From: Treponema sp.
GTDB taxonomy: Bacteria > Spirochaetota > Spirochaetia > Treponematales > Treponemataceae
Length of the DNA: 64,000 nucleotides
NCBI GenBank assembly: GCA_017619795.1
Contig: JAFZRP010000019.1
Span: 1 to 64,000, forward strand
Reading direction: 5' to 3'
Part shown: positions 7,430 through 16,077 of the stretch, piece by piece
How the letters are laid out: every line of letters begins with the position of its first letter
Numbering within the stretch: the first letter of the stretch is position 1
Made by a program: the position numbers and the translations under genes
The notes under the pieces: model-generated
Seen by the model: only the letters and a program-made list of their open reading frames with translations
Database searches by the model: none
What the model was told of the DNA's origin: nothing

Positions 7430-8668
7430 TCAGCCTTGAATAAAAGGTGCAGAAAGGGCAGCGAGCCGTCCTGTTGTTCTTGCCGTTATGTGTACACCGT
7501 CTTCAAGCCACTCTTCATTCTGGATGCAGCCGGCTTTTCTAAGCTCATTTATAAGAACTGTCTGACTCATTGGGAAAATATAATCCCTTATTTCGCCGTA
7601 AAGCAGTTCAAAAATCTTTTCTTTAAGCTCATCAAAGCCGCGTTCTTCCTTTGCACTAATACAAAGTGCATCCGGGAAGCTTCTGCGGATTCCGGCAAGT
7701 ACAGTGTTATCTTCAATACGGTCAACCTTATTCAAACAGATAAGCCGCGGATTTTTTGTTGCACCAATATCTTCAAGAACATCACAAACGGTTTTGTACT
7801 GTTCAAGAACATTTTCATCAGAGCAGTCAAGAATAAGCAGCAGAAGGTCTGCGGTAACGGCTTCCTCCAGCGTAGACTTAAATGCATCAATAAGATGATG
7901 AGGAAGATTGCTTATAAAACCAACTGTATCTGTTATAAGAACACCAGGGCTGTCGTTTAGTGGCAGCTGGCGTGTCAGCGGGTCAAGGGTTGCAAAAAGC
8001 TCATTTTCTACAAAGGCATCTGCCCCAGTCAGCGCATTCAAAAGACTCGATTTTCCAGCATTTGTATAGCCTACAAGTGCACAGGAAGGGATTTTTGTGC
8101 GCTGTTTTTTCTGAGTCTGCCTGTTAATTTCAATTTCAGCCAGTTCGCGCTTTGTCTGAGTTATTCTTTCCCTGATTCTTCGCTGATTCAGCTCAAGCTC
8201 AGTTTCGCCCGAACCTTTATTGCTCAGAGAACCACCGCGCTGTCGTGAATAATCCTTATTTAAGTGAGAAAGTCTTGGCAGAGAATACGAAAGTCTTGCC
8301 AATTCTACCTGTAAAACGGCTTCTTTTGTCCTTGCCCGCTGTGCAAAAATCTTTATAATCACTTCCTGGCGGTCAAAACACGAGATTCCAGACAGCTCTT
8401 CCCAGTTTCGCTGCTTTCTTGGGTCAATATTAAAGTCAAAAATGATGCAGTCGGCTTCAATTTCCTTAGCCAGAGTAGCAATTTCCTTTGCTTTTCCAGT
8501 TCCCATACCATATTGAGGATGAACTTCCATTCTTGTAAGTGTGAGTCTCTGGATTACATCCATCCCAAGCGTAAGTGCGAGTCCTTTTAGCTCCTGTAAA
8601 TCGTTTCCAGGCTCTCCAATCAGCAGAGCACGTGGTTTTCGTTCGTTTTCTTTTGCAATTTCAATCAT
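7430..8668 (-). CDS. hflX: Ribosome-associated GTPase HflX
   Basis: HflX is a GTPase that binds and splits stalled 70S ribosomes, mostly under stress. The 412-residue product has the N-terminal HflX domain with GTGKA near residue 56, a basic linker helix, and a TRAFAC G-domain: G1 GYTNAGKS (200-207), G3 DTVGF, G4 NKVD, and an SAKE-like G5. The length is normal for the family. A promoter places the transcription start almost on the ATG, so the mRNA is probably leaderless. It is followed by the FliL-like gene. Confidence 0.93.
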   Translation of the reverse strand: MIEIAKENERKPRALLIGEPGNDLQELKGLALTLGMDVIQRLTLTRMEVHPQYGMGTGKAKEIATLAKEIEADCIIFDFNIDPRKQRNWEELSGISCFDRQEVIIKIFAQRARTKEAVLQVELARLSYSLPRLSHLNKDYSRQRGGSLSNKGSGETELELNQRRIRERITQTKRELAEIEINRQTQKKQRTKIPSCALVGYTNAGKSSLLNALTGADAFVENELFATLDPLTRQLPLNDSPGVLITDTVGFISNLPHHLIDAFKSTLEEAVTADLLLLILDCSDENVLEQYKTVCDVLEDIGATKNPRLICLNKVDRIEDNTVLAGIRRSFPDALCISAKEERGFDELKEKIFELLYGEIRDYIFPMSQTVLINELRKAGCIQNEEWLEDGVHITARTTGRLAALSAPFIQG

Positions 8669-8675
8669 CAGTAAA

Positions 8676-8704
8676 ACTATAACTTATGTATGCGTAATCT
8701 GCAA
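8676..8704 (-). promoter_or_regulatory. Promoter of hflX, predicted leaderless
   Basis: On the minus strand: TTGCAG, 17-base spacer, TATAGT, then 7 bases to the ATG at 8668. The -35 match is weak (only TTG). A 7-base inverted repeat, ATAACTT/AAGTTAT, spans 8679-8709 and overlaps the promoter, so it may be an operator. Confidence 0.4.
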
Positions 8705-8794
8705 GTTATAAAAAAAAACGAATAATTAAGTGGATTTTTTTTCATTTTAAATGGATAATAATTGAGTAAGCATTTTAAAGAGGCGCAAAGGCTA

Positions 8795-10501
8795 ATGAAC
8801 AAAAAGAAACGAATTGTTAGCAGTATACTGGTTACTGCAGCAATTTCCGTTACATTTATAGGCATTACTCTTCTTGGATTACTTCCGTTCATGTCGAAAT
8901 ATATCGACAATTTGAACCTTTTGTTCCCGGCTTACATTTTTCCGTTGATTTGTGCTGTTTTAATCCTGGTGATATTCATTATCACTTATTTTCTTGTCGG
9001 CTTAAGAAAGGATTATTCCAGCCAGATTGAGATGGATGTTAAGAATACGCGTCTGGAAATTACAAAAGAGTATCTTTCTAACATTGATATTATTTCCTGG
9101 GAGCAGATTCACGACAGTCTTGAGCAGCGGAAAAAAATCCTTATTGATGAGCTTAAAACAAAATACGGCAGAAAATCGTCCAGTTACGCAAAGCTTATAG
9201 AAGCTTCTGTTGATTCAAACTGGAAGGAAATTGAAAGCCTTTTGAAAGCTCACAAGAATACTGTTAATGCCGGTGCACAGGATGGCAGTAAAGTAGATGA
9301 TGTTGATGAGGTTATAGAAGAGATTAGTGGTGTAGATGATCCGGTTTCTTCTGATGATGAGCCGGAGCTGCTTGAGCTTGAAGAGGAGAATGATACTATG
9401 ACAGATACTGAACCTGTTTTTTATAATTCTTTTTCTGATGATAATGAGCTGCTAGAAGAGCTTGAAGAACCTGAATATATTAATCCGCTGGAAGTTATCG
9501 GTGAACTTGAAGAAATCGGTGATTTTGACGAAACCAGAAATGAAGCCGATTTTGATGTAGTTGAACAGCTTGAAGAAGTTGACGAAAACCTCGAAGAGCT
9601 TGAAGAACTGGAAGAGCCGGAAGAACCGGAAGAAGTGACTGACGAGCCTGAAGCTGTGGAAGAAACTGAAGCTGTGGAAGAAGTAATCGAACCGGAAGAT
9701 GTTGAAGACGTGACTGAAGCTGAAGAGGTGACTGAACCGAGTGAAGTGATTGAACCAGAAGTGGTCGCTGAGGTGCCGGAAGAGGTTGGTGAGACAGAAG
9801 AAGTAGTTGAGGAAACTGAAGAGGTTTCTGAAATAGAAGAAGCCGAAGAAATAATTGAACTGGAAGGACCAGCTGAACCTGAAGAGGTAATTGAAGAAAT
9901 AGAAGCATTCGAAGAACCAGAAGCTCTTGAAGAGGTTGCGGAACCTGAAGAATTAGCCGAACCAGAAGAAGTTGAAGAAATCGAAGAACTGGCTGATTAT
10001 GACGACGATATAGAGGAAATTGAAGAGTACGAGGAGCTTGAAGAATTAGATTACAGGGATCCTTATCCGGAGCTTCTTGAAAGCCTTAAAAATAAGCCTG
10101 TTTATTCAGCAGACAGTAACCTTACCTTTATAAGCTCACTGAACGACAATTTTGCAAATGTAGATAATATCTTTGCCGAGGATTTGACTATTGGTTCTGA
10201 ATATATTCACACTATCAGTGTTACAGATACAAGCTTTTCTTTTGTGCCTGTAAAGCTGGAGTTTATTATTGATAAAAAAGGTATTGAAGAGCTTCTTCCA
10301 GTAGATGACGACACAGGTTTTTCATTAACAAGATTCAGCGAAAATCAGCAGGATTCTGTAGAACTTGAACCAGAATCTGCTTCTACTATAGTTGAAGTCG
10401 AAGGAGTTTATTCTATCGCGGAAGATTTGTCCTATGAAAATGTTCAGCAGGATCAGTCTTTCAAAGCACTTGTCAATTCTGTTATTGGTACTATAAAGTG
10501 A
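8795..10501 (+). CDS. Two-helix membrane protein with a long Glu-rich acidic domain
   Basis: The protein starts with two hydrophobic helices (about residues 7-30 and 42-64), then a short Lys/Glu coiled-coil-like part, then some 270 residues of low-complexity acidic repeats in which Glu-Glu, Pro-Glu and Val-Glu units recur (coded at about 9430-10070), and finally a folded-looking C-terminal part of about 145 residues. I know no family for it. The ATG at 8795 is preferred; a TTG at 8762 in the same frame would add 11 residues. The HD-GYP gene begins 7 bases after its stop, so the two are an operon and the acidic protein may scaffold or localise the phosphodiesterase. The repeats are natural slippage sites but, being codon-based, preserve the frame. 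Confidence 0.7.
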   Translation: MNKKKRIVSSILVTAAISVTFIGITLLGLLPFMSKYIDNLNLLFPAYIFPLICAVLILVIFIITYFLVGLRKDYSSQIEMDVKNTRLEITKEYLSNIDIISWEQIHDSLEQRKKILIDELKTKYGRKSSSYAKLIEASVDSNWKEIESLLKAHKNTVNAGAQDGSKVDDVDEVIEEISGVDDPVSSDDEPELLELEEENDTMTDTEPVFYNSFSDDNELLEELEEPEYINPLEVIGELEEIGDFDETRNEADFDVVEQLEEVDENLEELEELEEPEEPEEVTDEPEAVEETEAVEEVIEPEDVEDVTEAEEVTEPSEVIEPEVVAEVPEEVGETEEVVEETEEVSEIEEAEEIIELEGPAEPEEVIEEIEAFEEPEALEEVAEPEELAEPEEVEEIEELADYDDDIEEIEEYEELEELDYRDPYPELLESLKNKPVYSADSNLTFISSLNDNFANVDNIFAEDLTIGSEYIHTISVTDTSFSFVPVKLEFIIDKKGIEELLPVDDDTGFSLTRFSENQQDSVELEPESASTIVEVEGVYSIAEDLSYENVQQDQSFKALVNSVIGTIK

Positions 10502-10508
10502 GGATTTT

Positions 10509-12209
10509 ATGTTGAAGTGGTTTTATCTTGCAGCTGCAATCTTGTCTATCGTAGAAATCATTTATCACTATGAAAAGGGAATGGCAAAAGCCAGCCAGAA
10601 ACAGATGCTTCTTTTTGCCAGCATTGCAATTGCAAACTATTCATATGCAATGGGATGTTTTGCAAGCACAATGGAAGGAATTATGATAGCGAATCAGCTG
10701 TATAATTTCGGAAGCGTAATCGCCAACTTCTTTATGATAATGGTTGTTTCAGAGTTGTGCGGCGTAAAAATAAATCAATGGATTCAAAGACTTTTGTTTG
10801 CTTATTGCTGTGTCATTATTTTCTTTGTTTCAACAAGCAGCGAAAGTACACTTTATTATTCAGAAATAGGCTATGGACTTTATCACGGTGTTGCCTATAT
10901 GGCAAAATCCTACGGTCCTCTGCATATTCTTCTTTTGATTCTTGTTTTTGGAAGCAATTTGTACTTTGTAGCAGCCGCAATGCTTGCCGTATATAAAAAC
11001 TATAAGATTTCGGTTAGGACTGCAATCCTCATCATCATCATTTTTACGGTAACTACAATCTGTTATGCTTTCACACGAATACTTCATGTCCCTCTTGATA
11101 TTATTCCGTTTACGAATGTGCTTAATATGGGCTTCCTTATGTATATTTTCAGACGCTCGAATATGTACGATATGACTTCGAATGTTCTGAACATTTACGA
11201 AAAAAAGAAGAGCTATGGCTGTATCACCTTTGATAAAAATAAACGGTATATGGGCTGCAATGAATTTGCGCTTAAGGTTTATCCTTCGCTGAAAACAATT
11301 CCTCTTGATTCTTTTATTCCTAAAACAGATGTCCGCCTTACAAACGAAATTATGGTCTGGCTGGATAAATGGATAAACGGTTCAAAGAGCGAGTTTATTT
11401 CTGAATATGCTGGTATTACGGCAATCTGTACGATGCAGACTATTACTATTGGTAATAAGGATATTGGATACCTTATTGAGCTGCACGATGCTACAAATCA
11501 GAAAAAATACATCAATCTGCTTAAGAACTACAGCAAGGAGCTTGAAGGTCAGGTTGAGCACAAAAACGAAAAGCTTCTCGAAATGCAGGACTCAATCATT
11601 ACTGGAATTGCGAGCCTTGTAGAAAGCCGAGACAACAGTACCGGTAACCACATTAAGAGAACAAGTCACGAAATCAGAATATTTGTTCGCAAGCTTAAGG
11701 AGCATACCGAGTTTGCGGGCTTTAGCGACAGCTTTTATACAAACGTCATAAAGGGTGCAACTCTTCACGACTTAGGAAAAATTGCGGTAGACGACAAGGT
11801 TCTTAGAAAGCCTGGCAAGTTTGATGATACAGATTACAGCCAGATGAAAAAGCATTGTGTAGAAGGTGCAAAAATTGTTGCCGAGGTTCTTAAGGATGTT
11901 GAAGATGAAGACTTTAAAACAACTGCCATAAATATTGCTCATTATCATCACGAAAGATGGGATGGAACAGGTTATCCTTCAGGACTTAAGGAAAAGGAAA
12001 TCCCGATTGAGGCAAGAATAATGGCACTGGCAGATGTTTTTGACGCTCTTGTAAGTAAACGCTGCTACAAGGAGGCATATTCCTTTGACCAGGCTTTCCA
12101 GATTATTGAGGAAAACTTAGGAACTCACTTTGATCCTGTGCTTGGCAAAATCTTTATGGAATGCCGCCCTGAACTTGAAATCCTTTACGCCGAAACTCCT
12201 AACGACTAA
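10509..12209 (+). CDS. Membrane HD-GYP domain protein, probable c-di-GMP phosphodiesterase
   Basis: HD-GYP proteins hydrolyse cyclic di-GMP. The 566-residue product has seven or so hydrophobic helices in the first 220 residues, resembling the 7TM sensor module of histidine kinases, then a PAS-like segment, a coiled coil near residue 345, and a C-terminal HD-GYP domain. Metal and catalytic motifs are visible: the HD pair in LHDLGKI, then HYHHERWDGTGYPSGL, which contains the GYP signature, and ADVFDAL. All key residues look intact. A TGAGGA ribosome site precedes the ATG. It is cotranscribed with the acidic membrane protein and convergent with ettA. Confidence 0.88.
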   Translation: MLKWFYLAAAILSIVEIIYHYEKGMAKASQKQMLLFASIAIANYSYAMGCFASTMEGIMIANQLYNFGSVIANFFMIMVVSELCGVKINQWIQRLLFAYCCVIIFFVSTSSESTLYYSEIGYGLYHGVAYMAKSYGPLHILLLILVFGSNLYFVAAAMLAVYKNYKISVRTAILIIIIFTVTTICYAFTRILHVPLDIIPFTNVLNMGFLMYIFRRSNMYDMTSNVLNIYEKKKSYGCITFDKNKRYMGCNEFALKVYPSLKTIPLDSFIPKTDVRLTNEIMVWLDKWINGSKSEFISEYAGITAICTMQTITIGNKDIGYLIELHDATNQKKYINLLKNYSKELEGQVEHKNEKLLEMQDSIITGIASLVESRDNSTGNHIKRTSHEIRIFVRKLKEHTEFAGFSDSFYTNVIKGATLHDLGKIAVDDKVLRKPGKFDDTDYSQMKKHCVEGAKIVAEVLKDVEDEDFKTTAINIAHYHHERWDGTGYPSGLKEKEIPIEARIMALADVFDALVSKRCYKEAYSFDQAFQIIEENLGTHFDPVLGKIFMECRPELEILYAETPND

Positions 12210-12225
12210 AAGCCTTATTGATTCT

Positions 12226-13962
12226 CTAGCGGGAAAGCTTTCTGTAAACAGTTCTCTTTGGAACACCAGCTTCTTCACCGAACTGTTCCTTCTTCCATTC
12301 TGCGTACTCAGACCAGTTGCCTTCAAAGAAGCGTACTTCTGAATTGTTTTCAAAGGCAAGAATATGTGTACAGATTCTGTCGAGGAACCAGCGGTCGTGG
12401 CTTACAACTAAAGCACAGCCGGCAAAATCTTCAAGAGCTTCTTCAAGTGCGCGTACAGTCTGAACGTCAAGGTCGTTTGTAGGCTCGTCGAATAAAAGCA
12501 CGTTACCGGCTTCCTTAAGCATCATTCCAAGATTAAGTCTGTTTCGTTCACCACCGGAAAGAACGCTTACCTTTTTATTCTGATCCGGACCTGCAAAATT
12601 GAACCAGCCGCAGTATGCGTGTGCATTTACTTCGCGAACACCACCTTCAAGTGCGCGTCCTTTTTCGTCAACGGCGCCAAGCTTAATCATGTCTGCGCCA
12701 CCGCCGAGAGTTTCATATACAGTCTTGTTCATATCAAGTCCGCTTCTAAGCTGATCAACATAAACAAGCTTTACAGTTTTTCCAATTTTAATTTCACCGC
12801 TGTCAGGCTTTTCTCCGCCTTCCATTCCAGCTGCATCAACAATCATCTTAAAGAGGGTAGTTTTACCGGCTCCGTTTGGTCCAACAATACCAACAATGGC
12901 ACCTGCCGGAATATGAACGTTCATGTTTTCAAAAAGCAGCTTATCGCCAAAGGCTTTTGTAAGGTTTTCAATATCGATTACCTGGCCGCCGAGTCTTGGT
13001 CCTGCAGGAATAGAAATCTGTGCATCTTTAAGCTGCTTTTTGCTTTCCTGTGCCATAAGCTCGTTGTAGCGTGTGATATGCTCCTTGTGCTTTGCCTGTC
13101 GGCCCTTTGCGCTCATGTGAATCCATTCCAATTCGCGCTGAATTTCTTTCTGGCGTTCAGATTCGTGCTTGTTTTCCATTGCAAGTCTCTGGTTTTTCTG
13201 TTCAAGCCAGCTTGAGTAGTTACCTTTGAACGGATAACCTTCGCCGCGGTCAAGCTCAAGAATCCAGCCTGCAACATCATCAAGGAAGTAACGGTCGTGA
13301 GTAATGGCAATTACAGTTCCAGGATAATCGTGAAGATGCTTTTCAAGCCAGGCTACAGTTTCTGCATCAAGGTGGTTTGTAGGCTCATCAAGAAGAAGAA
13401 TGTCAGGCTTTTGAAGAAGAAGTCGGCACAAAGCAACACGTCGGCGTTCACCTCCAGAAAGTACATCTACAACCTGGTCAGCAGGAGGACAACGGAGTGC
13501 GTCCATTGCAAGCTCAAGGTTATTATCAAGATTCCAGGCATCCATAGCATCAAGCTTTTCCTGAATCTCGCTCTGTTTTGCACAAAGCTTATCAAAATCT
13601 GCATCCGGGTCACCAAATGCTTCGTTAATTTTATCAAACTCTGCAAGCAAATCTGTAATTGGTTTTACACCTTCCTTTACAACTTCCATTACAGTTTTGC
13701 CCGGCTCAAGGTAAGGCTCCTGCTCAAGGTATCCGATTGTGTACCCAGGTGCCAGATAAGTTTCGCCTGTAAAGTCTTTATCAATTCCAGCAAGAATCTT
13801 AAAAAGAGAAGATTTTCCGGCTCCGTTTGGACCAATTACACCAATCTTTGCGCCGTAGTAATACGAAATGCCAATATCCTTCAGAACAACCTTTGTTCCG
13901 TAAGCTCTACCTACGCGGTCCATAGTATAAATTATTTTTTTGTCATCAAATGTCTTTGCCAT
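12226..13962 (-). CDS. ettA: Energy-dependent translational throttle protein EttA (ABC-F)
   Basis: ABC-F ATPase that binds the ribosomal E site and gates early elongation according to ATP/ADP. Two ATP-binding cassettes are seen: Walker A GPNGAGKSS and GPNGAGKTT, signatures LSGGERRR and LSGGERNR, Walker B LLLDEPTNHLD and LLFDEPTNDLD. No membrane segments are present. The PtIM linker between cassettes (YPFKGNYSSWLEQK region) and the opening MAKTFDDKKIIYTM match EttA rather than Uup or antibiotic-resistance ABC-F proteins. I choose the ATG at 13962, which has a GAGGA ribosome site; an upstream frame to 14010 has none. The length of 578 residues is slightly above the usual 555. Confidence 0.93.
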   Translation of the reverse strand: MAKTFDDKKIIYTMDRVGRAYGTKVVLKDIGISYYYGAKIGVIGPNGAGKSSLFKILAGIDKDFTGETYLAPGYTIGYLEQEPYLEPGKTVMEVVKEGVKPITDLLAEFDKINEAFGDPDADFDKLCAKQSEIQEKLDAMDAWNLDNNLELAMDALRCPPADQVVDVLSGGERRRVALCRLLLQKPDILLLDEPTNHLDAETVAWLEKHLHDYPGTVIAITHDRYFLDDVAGWILELDRGEGYPFKGNYSSWLEQKNQRLAMENKHESERQKEIQRELEWIHMSAKGRQAKHKEHITRYNELMAQESKKQLKDAQISIPAGPRLGGQVIDIENLTKAFGDKLLFENMNVHIPAGAIVGIVGPNGAGKTTLFKMIVDAAGMEGGEKPDSGEIKIGKTVKLVYVDQLRSGLDMNKTVYETLGGGADMIKLGAVDEKGRALEGGVREVNAHAYCGWFNFAGPDQNKKVSVLSGGERNRLNLGMMLKEAGNVLLFDEPTNDLDVQTVRALEEALEDFAGCALVVSHDRWFLDRICTHILAFENNSEVRFFEGNWSEYAEWKKEQFGEEAGVPKRTVYRKLSR

Positions 13963-14068
13963 TTTTTCCTCTTCTTTCTGTCGTGTATTTTCAATAAAAG
14001 AATATAGCACAAATCATAAGTTCTTTCTATAATATAAAGGTATTCACATTGGAAAGAGAGGAAGTTTT

Positions 14069-15010
14069 ATGCCACATTCATCTGGCGGCGGTAGTCACGG
14101 AGGCGGAAGCCACGGTGGAATTCACTCATCATCAAGGTCATCAGGACCATCTGGAATACACAGAGGACCTTACGCAGGTTCCACCAGATATGTCTACTAC
14201 AGAAACAAAAAGCCTGTAATCATTTATTCGGATTCTGACCCAGCAACTTCATATTCTCTAAAAATTTCTTTAGGCTACATTGCTTTTGTAACGGTTTTAC
14301 TGCTCCTTATAAGCAGTGTTGTGTGCTGTGCTAACAGTCACGCTCCAAGCAGACTTACTCCAGATCCAGCAGCACGCGTTGTCATCAAAGATGAAGCTAA
14401 TATTTTTACTGATACAGAGGAGCTGTACGCTGCCTTAAACCGTTTTTTTGAAACAACAGGAATTGCCCCAACAGTTCTGACAGTAAAGAATGAAGTTTTG
14501 GACAACCAATTTTCGTCACTAAAACACTTTGCCTACAAAAAATACCTTGAATTATTTCCAAGTGAAAAGTACTGGCTCATCGTTTATTCTCCAGGTCCAG
14601 AAACAGAAGATGGCTTTGACGACTGGCACTGGGAGGGAATGCAGGGAGATGACACAGACTCCATTCTTACAACAGTGGAAACCGATCTTTTTAACGATAC
14701 CCTCCAAAAAGCACTTCTACAAAGGGAAAAATATACAGTTGAAAATGCCATTGCTTTTGCCTTTGATACGCTTACTCCGGTTTCAATGAAAAAATATCTT
14801 CAAAAATCGGCTATCCCAGGACTTTGCTACATAGCATTTGTCTGGCTGATCGTCTTCTTAAAAAATTTCCACCCTATAAAATACAAGTACTACAAAACGG
14901 CAGTAAAATGCCCCGATAACTTTGTATACCAGAAGAAATGCGAATACTGCAGCGGCGTTTACCTCGTGGGCTTTGACAAGACTTGCCCGCATTGCGGCGC
15001 ACCAATATAA
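14069..15010 (+). CDS. Membrane protein with His/Gly-rich N-terminus, TPM-like domain and zinc ribbon (paralogue A)
   Basis: The 313-residue product opens with an unusual tail of Ser, Gly and His in which GGGSHGG-type units recur (residues 1-30). Next come one hydrophobic helix (about 66-90), a soluble domain (about 105-245) that resembles TPM-type domains at its start (an IKDEANIFT segment), a second helix (about 248-268), and a C-terminal zinc ribbon with CEYC and CPHCGAP. GAGGAAG precedes the ATG. The gene is followed 9 bases later by a paralogue with the same order of parts. The His-rich tail could bind metal. Similar Gly/Ser/His-headed proteins occur in gut bacteria, but I know no assigned function. 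Confidence 0.75.
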   Translation: MPHSSGGGSHGGGSHGGIHSSSRSSGPSGIHRGPYAGSTRYVYYRNKKPVIIYSDSDPATSYSLKISLGYIAFVTVLLLLISSVVCCANSHAPSRLTPDPAARVVIKDEANIFTDTEELYAALNRFFETTGIAPTVLTVKNEVLDNQFSSLKHFAYKKYLELFPSEKYWLIVYSPGPETEDGFDDWHWEGMQGDDTDSILTTVETDLFNDTLQKALLQREKYTVENAIAFAFDTLTPVSMKKYLQKSAIPGLCYIAFVWLIVFLKNFHPIKYKYYKTAVKCPDNFVYQKKCEYCSGVYLVGFDKTCPHCGAPI

Positions 15011-15019
15011 GGAGAATCT

Positions 15020-16006
15020 ATGCCACATTCATCAGGCGGCGGAAGCCATTCAGGAGGAAGCCACGGCGGCTCGAGAGGCGGAAGTTCTATTAAAACATCC
15101 AGCAAAGCCTTTCCCGGGGCAAAACGATATCTTTATTACAAAAATAAAGAACCTGTTTTTATTTACGCTAACTACGATGTAAAAAAAAGACCGAAAAAAC
15201 TTACCCTTCTTTTTGGATTTTTATTTTTTTTCATATCAATGGGTTTAATACCGTCTTTTCATAATCCTGAAAGGCTTACTGACGATTACGACCAGACTAT
15301 AATTATCAGAGACGAAGCTGGTGTTTTAGGAGAAGATACAACCGCTCTCTACGAATCCCTTACAAAATTTTTGGAAGAGACAGGTATAGCGCCTTCTGTT
15401 ATGACCTTTCCGGATGAAAAATGGAGCAAAAATTACACTTCGCTGGAAAATTTCGCCTACGATTTATATGTAAACGCCTTTGAAGACGAAAAACACTGGC
15501 TCATAGTTTATGTAAAAGGACCGGAAGCTGATAACGCTGATTTTTCCGAAGATAATTTTGAAAACTGGGCTTGGGAAGGTATGCAGGGCGACTTAACAGA
15601 TCCAATCCTTTCCAATACAGAAACCGGTTTATTTAACAAGGCACTTCATAAACGGCTTCTACAACGTTCAAAGTATACTGTCGGAGAAGCAATCACCGAA
15701 AGCTTTAATGTCCTTACGCCAGTTGTAATGAAAAAATATATTTATCGGGGTTATTACATTCAACTGCCGTTTATAATTATACTTCTTGTTGTAATTATCA
15801 TTTGTTATAATCTCGCACTTAAAAAGACAGTATTCAAAGAAGCCGTAGAATGTCCTGAACAATTTGAACAACAGGAACCGTGCGAATACTGCGGTGGAAT
15901 TTATGTTATCGGTATTCACCAGAAATGTCCGCATTGTGGAGCACCTGTAAAAGCACATGATTTTATAAGGGATAAAGACGGAAATATAACCGGTATACTA
16001 AAATAA
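15020..16006 (+). CDS. Membrane protein with His/Gly-rich N-terminus, TPM-like domain and zinc ribbon (paralogue B)
   Basis: This is a tandem duplicate of the preceding gene. It has the same MPHSSGGGSH opening with further Gly/Ser/His units, a hydrophobic helix near residues 53-75, a TPM-like domain with the shared segments IIRDEAG, TGIAPSV, HWLIVYVKGPE, WEGMQGD and RSKYTVGEA, a second helix near 250-270, and a zinc ribbon with CEYCGG and CPHCGAP. It carries an extra C-terminal tail of about 18 residues. A GGAGAA ribosome site sits in the 9-base gap after paralogue A, so both are translated from one message. The two copies have diverged in the helices and keep the domain core and cysteines, which suggests both are functional and may form a hetero-oligomer. 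Confidence 0.75.
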   Translation: MPHSSGGGSHSGGSHGGSRGGSSIKTSSKAFPGAKRYLYYKNKEPVFIYANYDVKKRPKKLTLLFGFLFFFISMGLIPSFHNPERLTDDYDQTIIIRDEAGVLGEDTTALYESLTKFLEETGIAPSVMTFPDEKWSKNYTSLENFAYDLYVNAFEDEKHWLIVYVKGPEADNADFSEDNFENWAWEGMQGDLTDPILSNTETGLFNKALHKRLLQRSKYTVGEAITESFNVLTPVVMKKYIYRGYYIQLPFIIILLVVIIICYNLALKKTVFKEAVECPEQFEQQEPCEYCGGIYVIGIHQKCPHCGAPVKAHDFIRDKDGNITGILK

Positions 16007-16077
16007 CGCTCAGCGCAGAGTAATTCATAGCCATATTCTTAGTAGAAATCTCATCAAAAAATCATTATGCTTTATAT

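Noticed and set aside
8679-8709. ATAACTT/AAGTTAT hairpin read as a terminator
   Set aside because: It lies in the divergent promoter region of hflX and the next gene; the T or A runs are on the wrong side of the stem for either gene.
9495-9908. Leu/Gln/Pro-rich open frame on the minus strand
   Set aside because: It is the antisense reading of the Glu repeat of the acidic membrane protein; composition is an artefact and there is no ribosome site.
12619-14007. Several open frames antisense to ettA
   Set aside because: Codon-pattern shadows of a conserved ABC-F gene, with no homology signals.
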